The notes under the pieces are model-generated. The model did no database searches and was not told where the DNA came from. It saw nothing but the letters and a program-made list of their open reading frames with translations. DNA of 64,000 bases from Myxocyprinus asiaticus (Eukaryota; Chordata; Actinopteri; Cypriniformes; Catostomidae), in contig NC_059348.1 in the NCBI RefSeq assembly GCF_019703515.2, forward strand, positions 27,673,656-27,737,655. Reading direction: 5' to 3'. A program made the translations under genes and the position numbers. Positions 11,195 through 21,644 of the stretch are shown piece after piece (the stretch's first letter is position 1; each line of letters begins with the position of its first letter).

Positions 11195-11726
11195 TTAAGG
11201 TATTTTATTAATCTTTCTCAGGTATTTCAAAACAGCATTTACTTGTTTTCTGGTCAATGGTTTTATAGGCAATTCTTTTATTCCTAACCAATTTGAATTA
11301 TTCTTCATCCAGATAATGTCTCCTCTTAGGCTAATTATGTAAAAACTCCAAAGCTCATCTTCAGCAAACCAGTGGCCTGTTGCAGCTATTCCTCCTGCCC
11401 AATGAATAAAAGTGAGAAATGGGGTTAATTCTACTTGACACCCTCCCCACAAAACCACAGAAATATTTAATTCACTCCTTACACAGTATTCTAAATGAAA
11501 AGGTTCAAGGAAGTCAAGTCTTCTCTCTCTTCTGCATTTAAAATTCCACTTCCTCTCTTTCCTCTTTTTCTTCCTCTTCTGTTAACTTGACTAATGGCTG
11601 TACCATCCAGTGCTTGAGGAATGCTTTCTCCACTTTGTACCATTCTATATATATATATATATAATGCTGTTGAGTGTACTTTTTTAGGTAAGCTAAGACA
11701 GCATATGTGTGTTCCCTATCTGTCAC
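11195..11726 (-). pseudogene. Two leader ORFs upstream of gag (unknown, possible accessory gene)
   Basis: Minus-strand frames of 62 (11538-11726) and 87 (11195-11458) residues lie between the DIRS border and the gag start. The second has a Trp-rich core (GGCQVELTPFLTFIHW, then TGHWFAEDELWSFYIISL) and a basic C-terminus. I do not recognise either. In walleye dermal sarcoma virus an accessory frame (orfC) also lies between the 5' LTR and gag, so an accessory gene is possible. They could equally be remnants of a longer N-terminal gag or an unrelated insert. The first contains a microsatellite-encoded YIYIYI stretch. Confidence 0.35.
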
Positions 11727-11857
11727 TCACTCGACGTTGTGTCGATGTAGTGACACTAGGGGTCACTCTTGGGAGCCCGAGACACCTCTGGTCTTTGATA
11801 AAAGGCCAAGGAAAATTGGCGAGTGGTATTTGCATGCCACTCCCCCGGACATACGGG

Positions 11858-11865
11858 TATAAAAG
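11858..11865 (+). promoter_or_regulatory. TATA box in DIRS left terminal repeat
   Basis: TATAAAAG is followed by a GC-richer segment, about 140 bp from the left end of the element. The position and orientation suit initiation of the DIRS transcript. The coding region downstream is broken, so activity would be vestigial. Confidence 0.5.
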
Positions 11866-12001
11866 GAGCTGGTATGCAACCACTCATTCAGATTTTCTCT
11901 TCGGAGCCGAACGGTCATGCTCATTGAGCTGAATATTACTGTTCAATCACCTCTGCTGGATCTGATGGCGCATTTCAGCGGCTTCTCCCTCCTCTGCACT
12001 G

Positions 12002-12938
12002 GTGCACTGCAGAGAACGCTCCTGGGTGCTTATGAGGCCGCTTCAGCACTGGCTCCAGACTCGAGTCCCGAGACAGGCATGGCACCACGGGACACACCGC
12101 CTGGCCATCACGTCGGTCTGTCACCGTCTTTTCAGCCCTTGGACCGACCTCTCATTTCTACGAGCAGGTGTTCCTCTAGAACTGGTCTCCAGGCATGTCG
12201 TGGTCATGACAGACGTCTCCAAAACGGGCTGGGGCGCTGTTTGCAATGGTCACATGGCCGCCGGCCTCTGGACGGGCCCATGACTGCATTGGCATATCAA
12301 CTGCCTCGAGTTGTTGGCAATTCTGCTCACCCTGCAGAGGTTCCAGCCATTGATCCAGGGCAAGCACATGTTAGTTTGGACAGACAGCAGGGCAGCGGTA
12401 GCACATGTCACAACCCCTCCTCCGGAGTCAGCAGCACTTCAAGTCGCTGCGAGCCACTCACATCCCGGGCAACCTCAACACTACAGCGGACGCGCTGTCA
12501 TGGCAGGTTTACCTCAGGGGAGAGTGGAGACTCCACCCTCAGGTGGTCCAGCTGATTTGGAGTAAATTCAGACAGGCACAGGTGGACATGTTCGCCTCCC
12601 AAGAATCCTCCCACTTCCCGCTCTGGTATGCCCTCACCGAGGCTCCCCTCGGCTCACAGCTGGCCCCCTGGCCTATGCAAATATGCGTTTCCCCCAGTGA
12701 GCCTGCTTGCACAGACCCTGTGCAAGGTCAGGGAGGACGAGGAGCAGGTCGTCCTGGTAGCACTCTACTGGCCCACCCAGACGTGGTTCTTGGACCTCAC
12801 ACTCCTCGCGACAGCTCCTCCCTGGCGAATTCCCCTGAGGAGGACCTTCATTCTCAGGGACGGGGCACCCTCTGGCACCCGTGCCCAGACCTCTGGAATC
12901 TCCATGTCTTTCCCCTGGACGTGAAGCAGAAGACCTAA
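12002..12938 (+). pseudogene. DIRS RNase H and C-terminal RT-domain region
   Basis: The pieces run in several frames. MRPLQHWLQTRVPRQAWH and PLELVSRHVVVMTDVSKTGWGA contain the first RNase H Asp; LVWTDSRAAVAHV contains another. Then come THIPGNLNTTADALS, EWRLHPQVVQLIW and SQESSHFPLWYAL. This series is characteristic of vertebrate DIRS pol downstream of the RT palm. The RT catalytic motif itself is absent, so a deletion joins the 5' terminal region (about 11950) to the end of RT. Frameshifts divide 12002-12283, 12311-12565, 12405-12938 and 12628-12924. Confidence 0.72.
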
Positions 12939-13081
12939 GCAGTCTACCACCCACGGTGGTAGACATGATCACTCAGGCTAGGGCCCCCTCTACGAGGTGC
13001 CTGTATGCCTTTAAATGGCGTCTATTCGCTAAGTGGTGTTCTTCCTGATGCGAAGACCCCCAGAGATGTGCAGTCGGATCA

Positions 13082-15777
13082 GTGCTTTCCTTCCTGCAGG
13101 AGAGGCTGGAAGGGAGGCTGTCCCCTTCCACCTTGAAGGTGTACATTACCGCCATAGCAGCACACCACGACACAGTCGACGGTAAGTCCTTAGGGAAGCA
13201 CAACCTGATCATCAGGTTCCTAAGAGGTGCCAGGAGGCTGAATCCCTCCAGACCGCGCCTCGTTCCCTCATGGGATATCTCCGTAGTTCCTCAGGGTCTA
13301 CAGAGAGCCCCTTTTGAGCCTTTGCAGTCAGCCGAGCTTAAGGCACTCTCCTTGAAGACTGCCCTCCTGACAGTGCTCACTTCCATCAAGAGGGTAGGTG
13401 ACCTGCAAGCGTTCTCTGTCAGCGAAACGTGCCTGGAGTTCGGTCCGGGTTACTCTTGTTGGGCCTCATGTATTCAGATAGAAGACAAAGGCAGGCCAAA
13501 CAGTCGTAAAAACATAACTCAAGCCCCCACCTTCTAAGTCGTAAATTTTACTGATAAAAATCACGCCAAAATCAAACAAAGGGAGTCCAAAACAGACTAC
13601 AGATCCACGAAGCCTTGCTCACTAAAGGATCGAGCTCTCAACTCCTATTGGATGAGGCACACAACAGAACGTCCCTCAAACATGACATCATCAGGAGTTG
13701 AAATAATTCTGAAATGCATCCAGAATTCGCTTCCAGCGACTTAGTTCACCAAATACGGACGTAGCTTTTTGCTGCTCTCAGGTGCAACCTCATGGCACAA
13801 GGAAGTAATGTCCGACTTGAAACTGTAGCCATACAATCTCCATCTCGCTGGACGAGTTGAGATTACTCTGTGTTCAACCGAACACTCTAACAGATCTGAA
13901 GGAGACCGCTGAGCAATTCGCATCTTCATCCGTTAGCCTACAGAAGTGAAGAGATTAAAGATTTCTCTTCCATCTTCAATCAAGTCAACATTTCTGAGTT
14001 CTCCGCCAGCCCGCCGAGAATCAACAGCCGTTCCGCCCGCCAACAGAGCGAGGAAACGGCCTCCCGTCATCACACGAGCCTCAAGGAACCGGGTCAAAGT
14101 TAAAGGACGGAGGAAAACACATTCTACCTGTGTCCTCATGCGATTCAAGTAAGAGGTTACGTCTGGGCAGAGATAGAATATTATAGTGTGTTATTCTTGT
14201 GTTTCAAGGTTTTTGCTTGTACAGTTTACGGACCGCCATGTCTGCTCATTATTAATACTCAGGGTATTAATTATCACAAATTTGTTTTGCTGTATTGTGG
14301 TCCAACCAAATTGGATTGTTGTGCATTTTCGCCATCGCGGGTGAGACAGAAACTGAGTTCATCCATTAGAGTCAAATAACGCAGGACTTTTACGAGCCCC
14401 GCTCGTAAAACCGCGTCTCTGAGTGATGAAAACAGCTGCTTTCTCTCCAGCTATCGCGAAATCAGCTTTCAGGCTGTCACTTAATAATCTCTCTCTCTCT
14501 CTCTCTCTCTCTCACTAACCACACTGACACACACACACACACTGTCACACACACACCTTATGTGTTATAGGATTATTTTTATTTCCATATCTAATCATGT
14601 CACTGTTTAGTTTGTAGTTGTAAGTCGGAAGTTTATTGACTGCATTGTATTAATTATTAATTGATATTACTGCATAAATAAACTTTGTTTATATTACAAA
14701 GAGAAGTGTTTTGGTTTGTTTTGCATACGCCTGTGTCATGCTGATGGGATGTCAGTCCTCGGATTCAAACCTTCATTCATTGTTTTTTTTCCTGAAAATC
14801 GATATTCTTCGGATGTCGATTTTCCTAAGAAAACAATCTAATATTGAGACTGTTTTAATATATGGTTACTAGTCCCTGATTCCAGGGTGGTGCCCCATCA
14901 GTGTTAATCATTATTAATATTCTATTGATTTTTGATAATTGATAATTATCTTTGATGATTGTTGAATTTGAATGATCAATAAGCTAGTGTTAATTTTAAT
15001 TAATGTTTCATTGATGTTAACGATTGACGATTATCTTTGATGATTGTTGATTTTAAAGGATTAAAAAAAGCTAACATTGATTCTCATCAATGTTCTATTG
15101 ATTTTAAGAATTAGTAATTATCTTTGATAATTATTAATTATTGCTAATAAACAAACTTGCTCCTAAATGTAGCACACTACATTTACTAGAGTCCCATATG
15201 AGGTTTTAATGAGTTAGATCCAATTAATTAATTTAAATATTAATTAATAACTACAGAAATAATTATTAATTATTTCTGATAGTAACACTGATCTAAAAAA
15301 CCGGTAAAGCCCTACACTCTCATGTGATCCTGAGACCCCAACCGGGCTATGTGCCCAAGGTTCCCACCACCCCTTTTAGGGACCAGGTGGTGAACCTGCA
15401 AGCGCTGCCTCAGGAGGAGGCAGACCCAGCCCTGTCATTGCTGTGTCCGGTGCGCGCTTTATGCATCTATTTGGATCGCATGCAGAGCTTTAGAATCTCT
15501 GAGCAGCTCTTTGTCTGCTTTGGTGCACAGCGGAAAGGAAGCGCTGTCTCCAAGCAGAGGATCGCCTGCTGGCTCATTGAACATGCCGCCCCCAGTAGGG
15601 CTACGAGCCCATTCTACCAGAGGTGTAGCAGCTTCCTGGGCCCTGGCCAGAGGTGCCTCTCTAACTGACATTTGCAGAGCAGCGGTCTGGGCAACACCCA
15701 ACACTTTTGCAAGGTTCTGCAACCTCCGGGTGGAACCGGTTTCGTCCCAGATAGTGGCATGCAACATAAGTGGATAA
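13082..15777 (+). pseudogene. DIRS tyrosine recombinase, split by a 1.86-kb insertion
   Basis: The N-terminal part (13082-13456) includes FLQERLEGRLSPSTLKVY and the KRVGDLQAFSV segment holding the first catalytic Arg. The coding sequence resumes at 15317 with HVILRPQPGYVPKVP and continues to LRAHSTRGVAASWAL, the H-x-x-R box. Removing 13457-15316 plus one CTCT copy lets the frame read straight through. In the last motif, FARFCNLRV, the residue at the position where I expect the nucleophilic Tyr is Cys, so it is probably inactive even without the insertion. Short frame breaks also occur near 15660. In the intact element this enzyme circularises and integrates the DNA. Confidence 0.78.
13457..15316. 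mobile_element. TG...CA element, probable solo LTR, 1860 bp, CTCT duplication
   Basis: The insert starts TGTTGGGCC and ends CCCTACA. CTCT at 13453-13456 is repeated at 15317-15320. The flanking DIRS coding sequence reads in frame across the junction once the insert and one CTCT are removed, which fixes the borders. TG/CA ends with a 4-bp duplication point to an LTR element. No internal LTR pair or pol is visible, so a solo LTR is the simplest reading, although 1860 bp is long. It contains an AATAAA near 14677, a CT run (about 14491-14512), a CA run, and an AT-rich tail of imperfect ATTGATTTTTGATAATT-like repeats (14897-15280). Confidence 0.75.
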
Positions 15778-16189
15778 GCCCGGGATAGCCGGCCGGGTGT
15801 ATCGCTTGCACATAGCGCCTTCCACCTCCCTTGGAGCTGAAGACATGCACCATTAATTCCCAGTTGTGTTCACAAACTTTGTTCCCTGGTTGACTTCCTC
15901 CGAGCCCTGTGGCAGTTGAGTTTTCGGAGAGACCAGTACACGCGCTAACTAAGAGCCCTGTTCTGGGGTAGGTGCTCCACATGTGGCGGTTCCCTGTAAG
16001 GCTAACTCCATGCGATATATATCTTCCGCTAGTTTGTTTCCCTGCTGGCAAACTGCGTCTTCCTTGGGCAGAACCCCTCTGCCCCAGTCTCCATGTTTGT
16101 AGTAACTCCTCCCCCATTGGGCAGGATCTACCTTGAAGGCTCTCCACATGGTTGGAAATATCCCCACCTCTCTTTGGCAGGGGAGATGG

Positions 16190-17457
16190 AGCTGGGGCCA
16201 TCTTCGTCAGCTCCACATCAGGGTGACGTGAGGGAGGGGGAGGCTGTGGCCCCTCCCATCCTCAGGGGATTTCCTGAAAGGGATTTCCCTCTAGAGCAGT
16301 TGAGAGACGAAACCCTTAGGCATGCCCTCAACCAAGTGAAAGTTATTGATGGTCAGCACCTCCAACCGAACATAGCACTTTCATATCCTTATTTTATGAT
16401 AATAAAAGAGCGGTTGTATCGAGTGATGCAGGACGCTCAAACAACCCAGCTGTTAATACCGCAGAGCTGCTGGGAAATGTTGTTCCAGGCGGCTCATTAT
16501 ATTCTGATGGCGGGTCACTTAGGGAAGAGGAAAACACTGAGCCAACTACTGGCCCGTATTTATTGGCCGGGCATTCGCAGTGATGTTCGCAGGTGGTGTG
16601 CGGCATGCCGCGAATGTCAGCTGGTGAATCCACCGGCCACCCCAAGAGCGCCATTGCACCCCCTTCTGTTAATCGAAGTCCCCATTGAAAGAATTGGCAT
16701 GGACCTCGTTGGGCCATTAGACCGGACTGCACACGGACATCACTTTGTATTGGTCTTGGTGGACTATGCAACGCAATATCCGGAAGCAGTGCCTCAACGC
16801 ATCTCAGCATGCAGTGTTGCAGAGGCACTCTTCAAAATGATCTCCCGAGTGGGGATTCTGAAAGAAATCCTCACTGATCAAGACACGGCATTTATGTCAC
16901 GGACACTCCGTGAACTCTATGAATGATTGGGTATTAAATCGGTTCGCACCAGTGTGTAACATCCGCAGACAGATGGCCTGGTGGAGCAATTTAATAAAAC
17001 TCTGAAGAACATGATTTGTAAGTTCGTGCACAAAGATGCTTGAAATTGGGATAAGTGGCTCGAGCCCCTGTTGCTTGCAGTGCGAGAGGTCCCACAAGCC
17101 TCCACCAGGTTTTCCCCATTCAAGCTGCTGTATGGGCGGCACCCACGCGGGGTGCTCAACGTCATACGCGAAACGTGGGAGGAGGGTCCTTCAACCAGTA
17201 AAAATTAAATTCAATACGTTCTTGATCTTAGAGCAGAACTCCACACTAAGGGGCAACTAACACAGGAGAATTTGCTCCAAGCTCAAGAACGTCAAAGCCA
17301 CCTGTATAACAGGGGTACTCAGCTACGTGAGTTTGCACCAGGATATAAAGTGCTAGTATTACTCCCCACATCGAGCTCCAAATTACTCACTAAGTGGCAA
17401 GGACCCTTTGAGGTCACATGTCGAGTGGGAGATCTCGATTATAAGGTGAAGTGAATC
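16190..17457 (+). pseudogene. Gmr1-type integrase (before RT)
   Basis: The main frame to 16926 has the zinc module (AAHYILMAGHLGKRKT, then WCAACREC giving His-His-Cys-Cys). The core starts with GMDLVGPL (first Asp) and ILTDQDTAF (second Asp). A TGA at 16924 ends it. The frame continues past other stops with HPQTDGLVEQFNKTL, which supplies the Glu, and SPFKLLYGRHPRG. The 17272-17454 frame ends the protein with LTKWQGPFEVTCRVG, a GPY/F module typical of gypsy integrases. The ATG-started frame from 16093 overlaps DIRS tail sequence, so I place the true start later. Confidence 0.82.
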
Positions 17458-17504
17458 GACAGAGGGGGCGCACGTCAAATATACCAGCTTAACCTTCTGA
17501 ACTT

Positions 17505-18204
17505 ATGGAGGGAGGTTGTTCCTGTGATATTGGCTATGGTAGTTCCGGAAAGGGTGGAGCTCGGGCCGGAGGTGATCACAAAAACCCAATCATATCACCG
17601 TATCAGGTCACAGAGGTTGCCAAGTTGCAACAGCAATTTGCAGATGTGTTTTCCCCTTTGCCGGGTCATACAAACCTCATCCAGCACCACATCGAGACTG
17701 AGCTGGGGTAGTGGAACGTAGCCATTCCCACCGACTGCCCAAACACACAAAAAAATTGTTCGGAAAGAATTGGATGCAATGCTTGATATGGGGGTAATAG
17801 AGGAATCCCACAGAAATTGGTCCAGCCCAGTTTTTCTGGTTCCTAAGAGCGACGGGTCTGTACGGTTCTGTGTGGATTATAGAAAAGTCAACACGGTGTC
17901 TAAATTTGACGCCTAACAAATGCCTCGTGTTGATGAGTTGCTCGTTTGGTTGGGCACCGTTCGATTTTATTCGACACTGGATTTGACAAAGGGTTATTGG
18001 CATATCTCCTTGACACCAATATCCCATGAAAAAACAGCCTTCTCCACACCGTTTGGATTACACCAATTTGTGACACTTCCATTCGGTTTGTTTGGGGCCC
18101 CGGCTACATTTCAGCGCCTCATGGACCGAATCCTCAGACCGCATTCGGCTTACGCCGCTGCCTGTTTAGATGACATCATAATTTACAGTAATGATTGGCA
18201 GTGA
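17505..18204 (+). pseudogene. Gmr1-type reverse transcriptase
   Basis: After the integrase come TEVAKLQQQFADVF, RKELDAMLDMGVIEES, SSPVFLVPKSDGSVRFCVDY, FYSTLDLTKGYWHISL, TLPFGLFGAPATFQRLMD and the palm loop CLDDIIIYSND. The usual loop residue before LDD or VDD is Tyr or Phe; here it is Cys. A TAA after VSKFDA and a shift near 17720 break the frame. The RT motifs are clearly gypsy-like rather than copia- or retrovirus-like. Confidence 0.85.
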
Positions 18205-18389
18205 CACACAGCAAACCCCAAGAAGTGCGCGATTGGGCGGGTGGAGGTATGGTATCTGGGGTTCCACTTGGACCACGGGCAGGTGCATCCCCAAATTGAC
18301 AAAACAGCGGCGATTGTGACCTCCCGAGACCCAAGACCAAAAAGGGTGTGAGACAGTTCCTGGGGCTGGCTGGCTAATATAGGAGATTT

Positions 18390-18925
18390 GTGCCTAATTA
18401 TTCGGACATCACCAGCCTGCTGACTGATCACATGAAAAAGGGAGCTCCAGACCCAGTCCAGTGGACGGAGCAGTGTCAACAGGCGTTTACGCGAGTTAAA
18501 GCCGCACTTTGCGGGGAGCCGCTTTTACATTCATCTGATTTCTCTCTCCTTTTTATGTTGCAGACGGATGCTTCAGACAGAGGGCTGGGGGTGGTGCTCT
18601 CAGAGGTGGTGGAGTGGGAGGAGTGCCTGGTGCTGTACATTAGCCACAAGCTCTCGCTGAGGAAGACGAAGTACAGCACCGTTGAAAAGGAGTGTCTCAC
18701 CATCAAGTGGTGGTCCTCACTCTCCGGTACTACCTGTTGGGGCGGGCCTTCACTCTCTTCTCAGATCATGCCCCACTCCAATGGCTCCACCGCATGAAAT
18801 ATACCAACGTGCGGATCACCTGTTGGTATCTGGCTCTTCAGCCGTATAAGTTCAAGGTGGTCCACAGACCGGGAGCACAGATGGCTGTTGTCGGCATCCT
18901 GTCCAGAAATGGGGGGAAGTGTTAG
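18390..18925 (+). pseudogene. Gmr1-type RNase H
   Basis: The reading frames include MLQTDASDRGLGVVLSE (first Asp), KYSTVEKECLTIKW (Glu) and FTLFSDHAPLQWL (next Asp). They end VHRPGAQMAVVGILSRNGGKC with a stop just before the LTR. A frameshift near 18710 separates the last two motifs. RNase H being the last domain before the LTR is what the INT-RT-RH order predicts. Confidence 0.82.
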
Positions 18926-19335
18926 ACAGGCCAGATGTCTCCCCGGCCAGATGTCTCCCCGGCCTGAGTCGGGCGGTGGGGATATGTGGCAGCGGGGGCA
19001 TGGTCAAGCGTACGTCCGGACAGAGAGAAAGCGGTAAGGGTGCATACACCTGAGCCAGATTATGATTAAAACCTGTTTCCAATTGTAGTGAGCTTGGGGA
19101 GAGTGGTATATAAGGGACCACACCACCAGCAAAAGGGGAGAGAGTCTGGATCCAGAGACCTATTGTGAAGCTGAAGTCTGATTGTGAAGCTGATGTGTTA
19201 TTGTGAAGTTGTAAAGCTGACGTGTTATTGTGAAGCTGTAAGCGCTGAAGTTTATTCATTAAAAACCCTTACCTGTGAGTGGAAGAAACCAGTTCCCTGT
19301 GTCCTCCTTCCACTCCTGACCTGAAGTTTGTTACA
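18920..19335 (+). mobile_element. 3' LTR of the Gmr1-type element (416 bp)
   Basis: A purine tract (AATGGGGGGAAG) ends at 18919. The LTR then starts TGTTAGACAGG and ends GTTTGTTACA, giving TG/CA ends. It has TATATAAG at 19107-19114 and ATTAAA near 19258. Two direct repeats are visible: a 16-17-bp GGCCAGATGTCTCCCC unit duplicated at 18929-18962, and three to four ATTGTGAAGCTG(A/T) units at about 19163-19246 between the TATA box and the ATTAAA. No partner LTR is present, so the age cannot be estimated from LTR divergence. Confidence 0.8.
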
Positions 19336-20987
19336 ATGGTGCATTTAAATTCTTGTAAATTCACATTAAATATAACCATACAATTTGTACCATACAAAGT
19401 CCTGCACACTCACATTAAATATTTGTTTGAGGTTGCATCTACGGATATGTCCATGATGTTCTTGGAATTTGTTGCAGCTGTGTGCGATGAAAGAGGCACT
19501 AATCCTTATAGGCCCCATGAGTAAAGATTGTCTATATAGTGGATAGATGTTGAATATAATGCTGTACGAAGCCAAAAACACTCAACAAAAAGAAAAAAGC
19601 CTAAACATTTTTCTTTATACATAGCAAAAGATTTTTGATAGTTTTAGTGAACTATCAATAAGTTCATAATTTTTGGACTGCTTGTTATATTCTGTCTTTG
19701 TTATGTGTAGCTTTTGTCCATTCATTTGAATATTTAAAAGTAATATCTGCTAGTTATAGGATTTAGTAGACACAATTGGCAGATGTAACATTGAAAGGTG
19801 AGTACCCTTGACAATTACCACACAGGAAAGGTCAAGAGATAAACAAGGAGTTAAGTACCCATGACAAGTGATAATACTATTTCTAGTCTGACAGCCAGCC
19901 GCATCTTTTAAACGATGACAGTGCAAAAGGAAGTGAGAAATGCCAAGCCATTGCTAAAGACTCCGTAAAGATAACAATAACCTCTCAAGTTTGCCAAAGT
20001 CAGGGCAGCACTTCACAATAGGAACGTCATACTGATACACAGGTATTGTATGTGCTTTAACATTCATTTATGTTGTAGCCAATTTATAATGCTAATTTAT
20101 AATGTAAAGTAACAAAAGCGACCATATAATTAAGTAACTAAGATGCAGAGCTTTGATTCCACCCACGTTTTTTACCTCATCAACTTTGGGAGTTTTTCTG
20201 TGACACTGTTGCCTTTGGTTTGCCTACTGGGGCGTTTGTATTATTCTTTGTCAAGCTGCTTTGGAACAGTATGTATTGTGAAAAGCTCTATGCAAATAAA
20301 TTGAATTTATGTCTCCCCTAGCTTTGTTGTAGCCAATTTTATCACATAACGTAACATTATTTAATAGCAATTAAGTTGCATGTTTAACATTTCTTATGTA
20401 TTTCAAATGTACAGAAAGTATTTCTAAGCAGATACTGCTCTTTGCCTTCATCCCCAAGATTTATGAGTGGAAGACACAGCAGTGGCAGGTATGATCAAAA
20501 TAAATTATGATAGCTCAAACACCTTACATGTTTACAGTTGATCTCTCACCCCTCCCTGTGGTGCATGGCTTTCCTAATCACTGAGGCGCAAGAAAAGGCT
20601 GAGGCCTGAGGTGAGTTGCCTCTAGACAGCATTTGAAGCTAAGACCCATTTTAGCTCTTATTGCCATCAATATAAATTTGTAAATATGAAAACAATGACT
20701 GGATTTGTTAATTAATTGTGACTGATATAATGTGTTGCATGTGTAAAACAGCATCCTTGTACATTAAATTGTAACTACACGCAATCACAATTTATTTATA
20801 CTGTATGTCCAATACTAATCCTAAAAATCGTTATACTGCTGTACTGAAATGTTTATGTTTATCTGACCATTAAAACAATTGACCATCTGTTTTCCATCTA
20901 TAAATATTTACATATAACTTTTTATGTTTGATATCTATAAAATCTAATAAAAACTGATGTTGCAACTACTAATTCTGAGACTTGATA

Positions 20988-21066
<79 letters not shown>

Positions 21067-21640
21067 TTATATATTTATATTTGGTTTTTATCTCTTGTGT
21101 TCATTGCTTTACAGCGTAATAGGTCTTGCATGTTCTATAGTTGTTCCGACAGGATTTGTCTATATGTCCATTTCGTGAAATGTGTACATGGAACATACAC
21201 TATCTTAGCAAAAAGATCTGGCACGGAGCAGTATTGTATCAATGCAGCTGTTAGTGATTATGCATGATGTTTTAGAGTATTTCATTCACTGTGGGACTTA
21301 CCTCTTTCTGACCAATCTATTTTGAGAACCAAAGGCTTTGTTTTATCTCTCTCCATTTTAGACATCTGCACTTCTCAATCTAACACCTAAAATCCCCTGA
21401 TCCCCTTTGCTCTTTAGTTTAGCACATGCAGTGGAGTGTTTCTTAGTACATTGAACTCACTAATTGCTTACCATTAAAATTGCAACATATGACTTCTAAA
21501 AAATGGTTAGATTGCTTTTGTCATATTAAGAGAGAATCTCATATATTCATATCTCTCATCAAAACAGATCGAAAAACATATTGAAACCCAGAGGTAGGGA
21601 TTTATTATGTACACTACCATGTACCATCATTTCTATAAAA
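19336..21640. other. AT-rich intergenic DNA with retroposon tail and AT microsatellite
   Basis: No gene is seen. Around 20240-20315 the sequence CAAGCTGCTTTGGAACA with CTATGCAAATAAATTGAATT resembles the 3' tail common to fish L2-like retroposons. A pure (AT)n tract of about 75 bp spans roughly 20987-21063. Confidence 0.5.
20987..21063. repeat. (AT)n microsatellite, about 75 bp
   Basis: This is an uninterrupted TATATA run. Reading frames through it give meaningless IYIYIY peptides. Confidence 0.95.
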
Positions 21641-21644
21641 TTCA

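Larger units (their letters stand above)
2996..11726 (-). mobile_element. Endogenous retrovirus, class I (gamma/epsilon-like), decayed
   Basis: Read on the minus strand the order is leader ORFs, gag, protease, reverse transcriptase, RNase H, integrase, env, which is the retroviral order with a genuine env. Most domains are split by stops or frameshifts. The RT, RNase H and integrase pieces and the Cys-x6-Cys-Cys transmembrane subunit favour a gamma/epsilon-like fish retrovirus over a foamy or gypsy element. I could not recognise a matching pair of LTRs. The right edge abuts a DIRS element at about 11727, so the 5' LTR may have been lost or displaced. It is incapable of producing intact proteins as read here. 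Confidence 0.85.
11727..16185 (+). mobile_element. DIRS-type (tyrosine recombinase) retrotransposon, internally deleted and interrupted
   Basis: The left end (about 11727-11930) carries the CGACGTTGTGTCGATGTAGTGACACTAGGGGTC-type terminal sequence I associate with fish DIRS elements. It is followed by a TATA motif and then RNase H and tyrosine recombinase coding, but gag and most of RT are missing. The recombinase frame is split by a foreign 1860-bp element at 13457-15316. The right border is not sharp; the next recognisable sequence, a gypsy integrase, begins around 16190. DIRS elements use a recombinase instead of an integrase and make no target duplication. Confidence 0.8.
16190..19335 (+). 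mobile_element. Gmr1-type Ty3/gypsy retrotransposon, 5' truncated
   Basis: The domain order on the plus strand is integrase (about 16300-17450), reverse transcriptase (about 17600-18204), RNase H (18390-18925), polypurine tract and 3' LTR (18920-19335). Ordinary Ty3/gypsy elements have integrase last. Integrase before RT in a gypsy-type pol defines the Gmr1 group described from cod and other deuterostomes. Gag, protease and the 5' LTR are missing; the DIRS end lies directly upstream. Several stops and frameshifts show it is dead. Confidence 0.85.

Noticed and set aside
11917..12555. Plus-strand 212-residue ORF as a host gene
   Set aside because: DIRS RNase H motifs occur in overlapping frames with better family matches; this frame is an off-frame reading of that element.
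16190..18925. INT-before-RT order as an assembly or recombination artefact
   Set aside because: The domains run in one direction with continuous spacing and end in a polypurine tract and LTR, as expected for Gmr1-type elements.
20957..21178. IYIYIY-rich ORFs, also near 50468, 50526 and 51567
   Set aside because: These are translations of (TA)n and (TG)n microsatellites.
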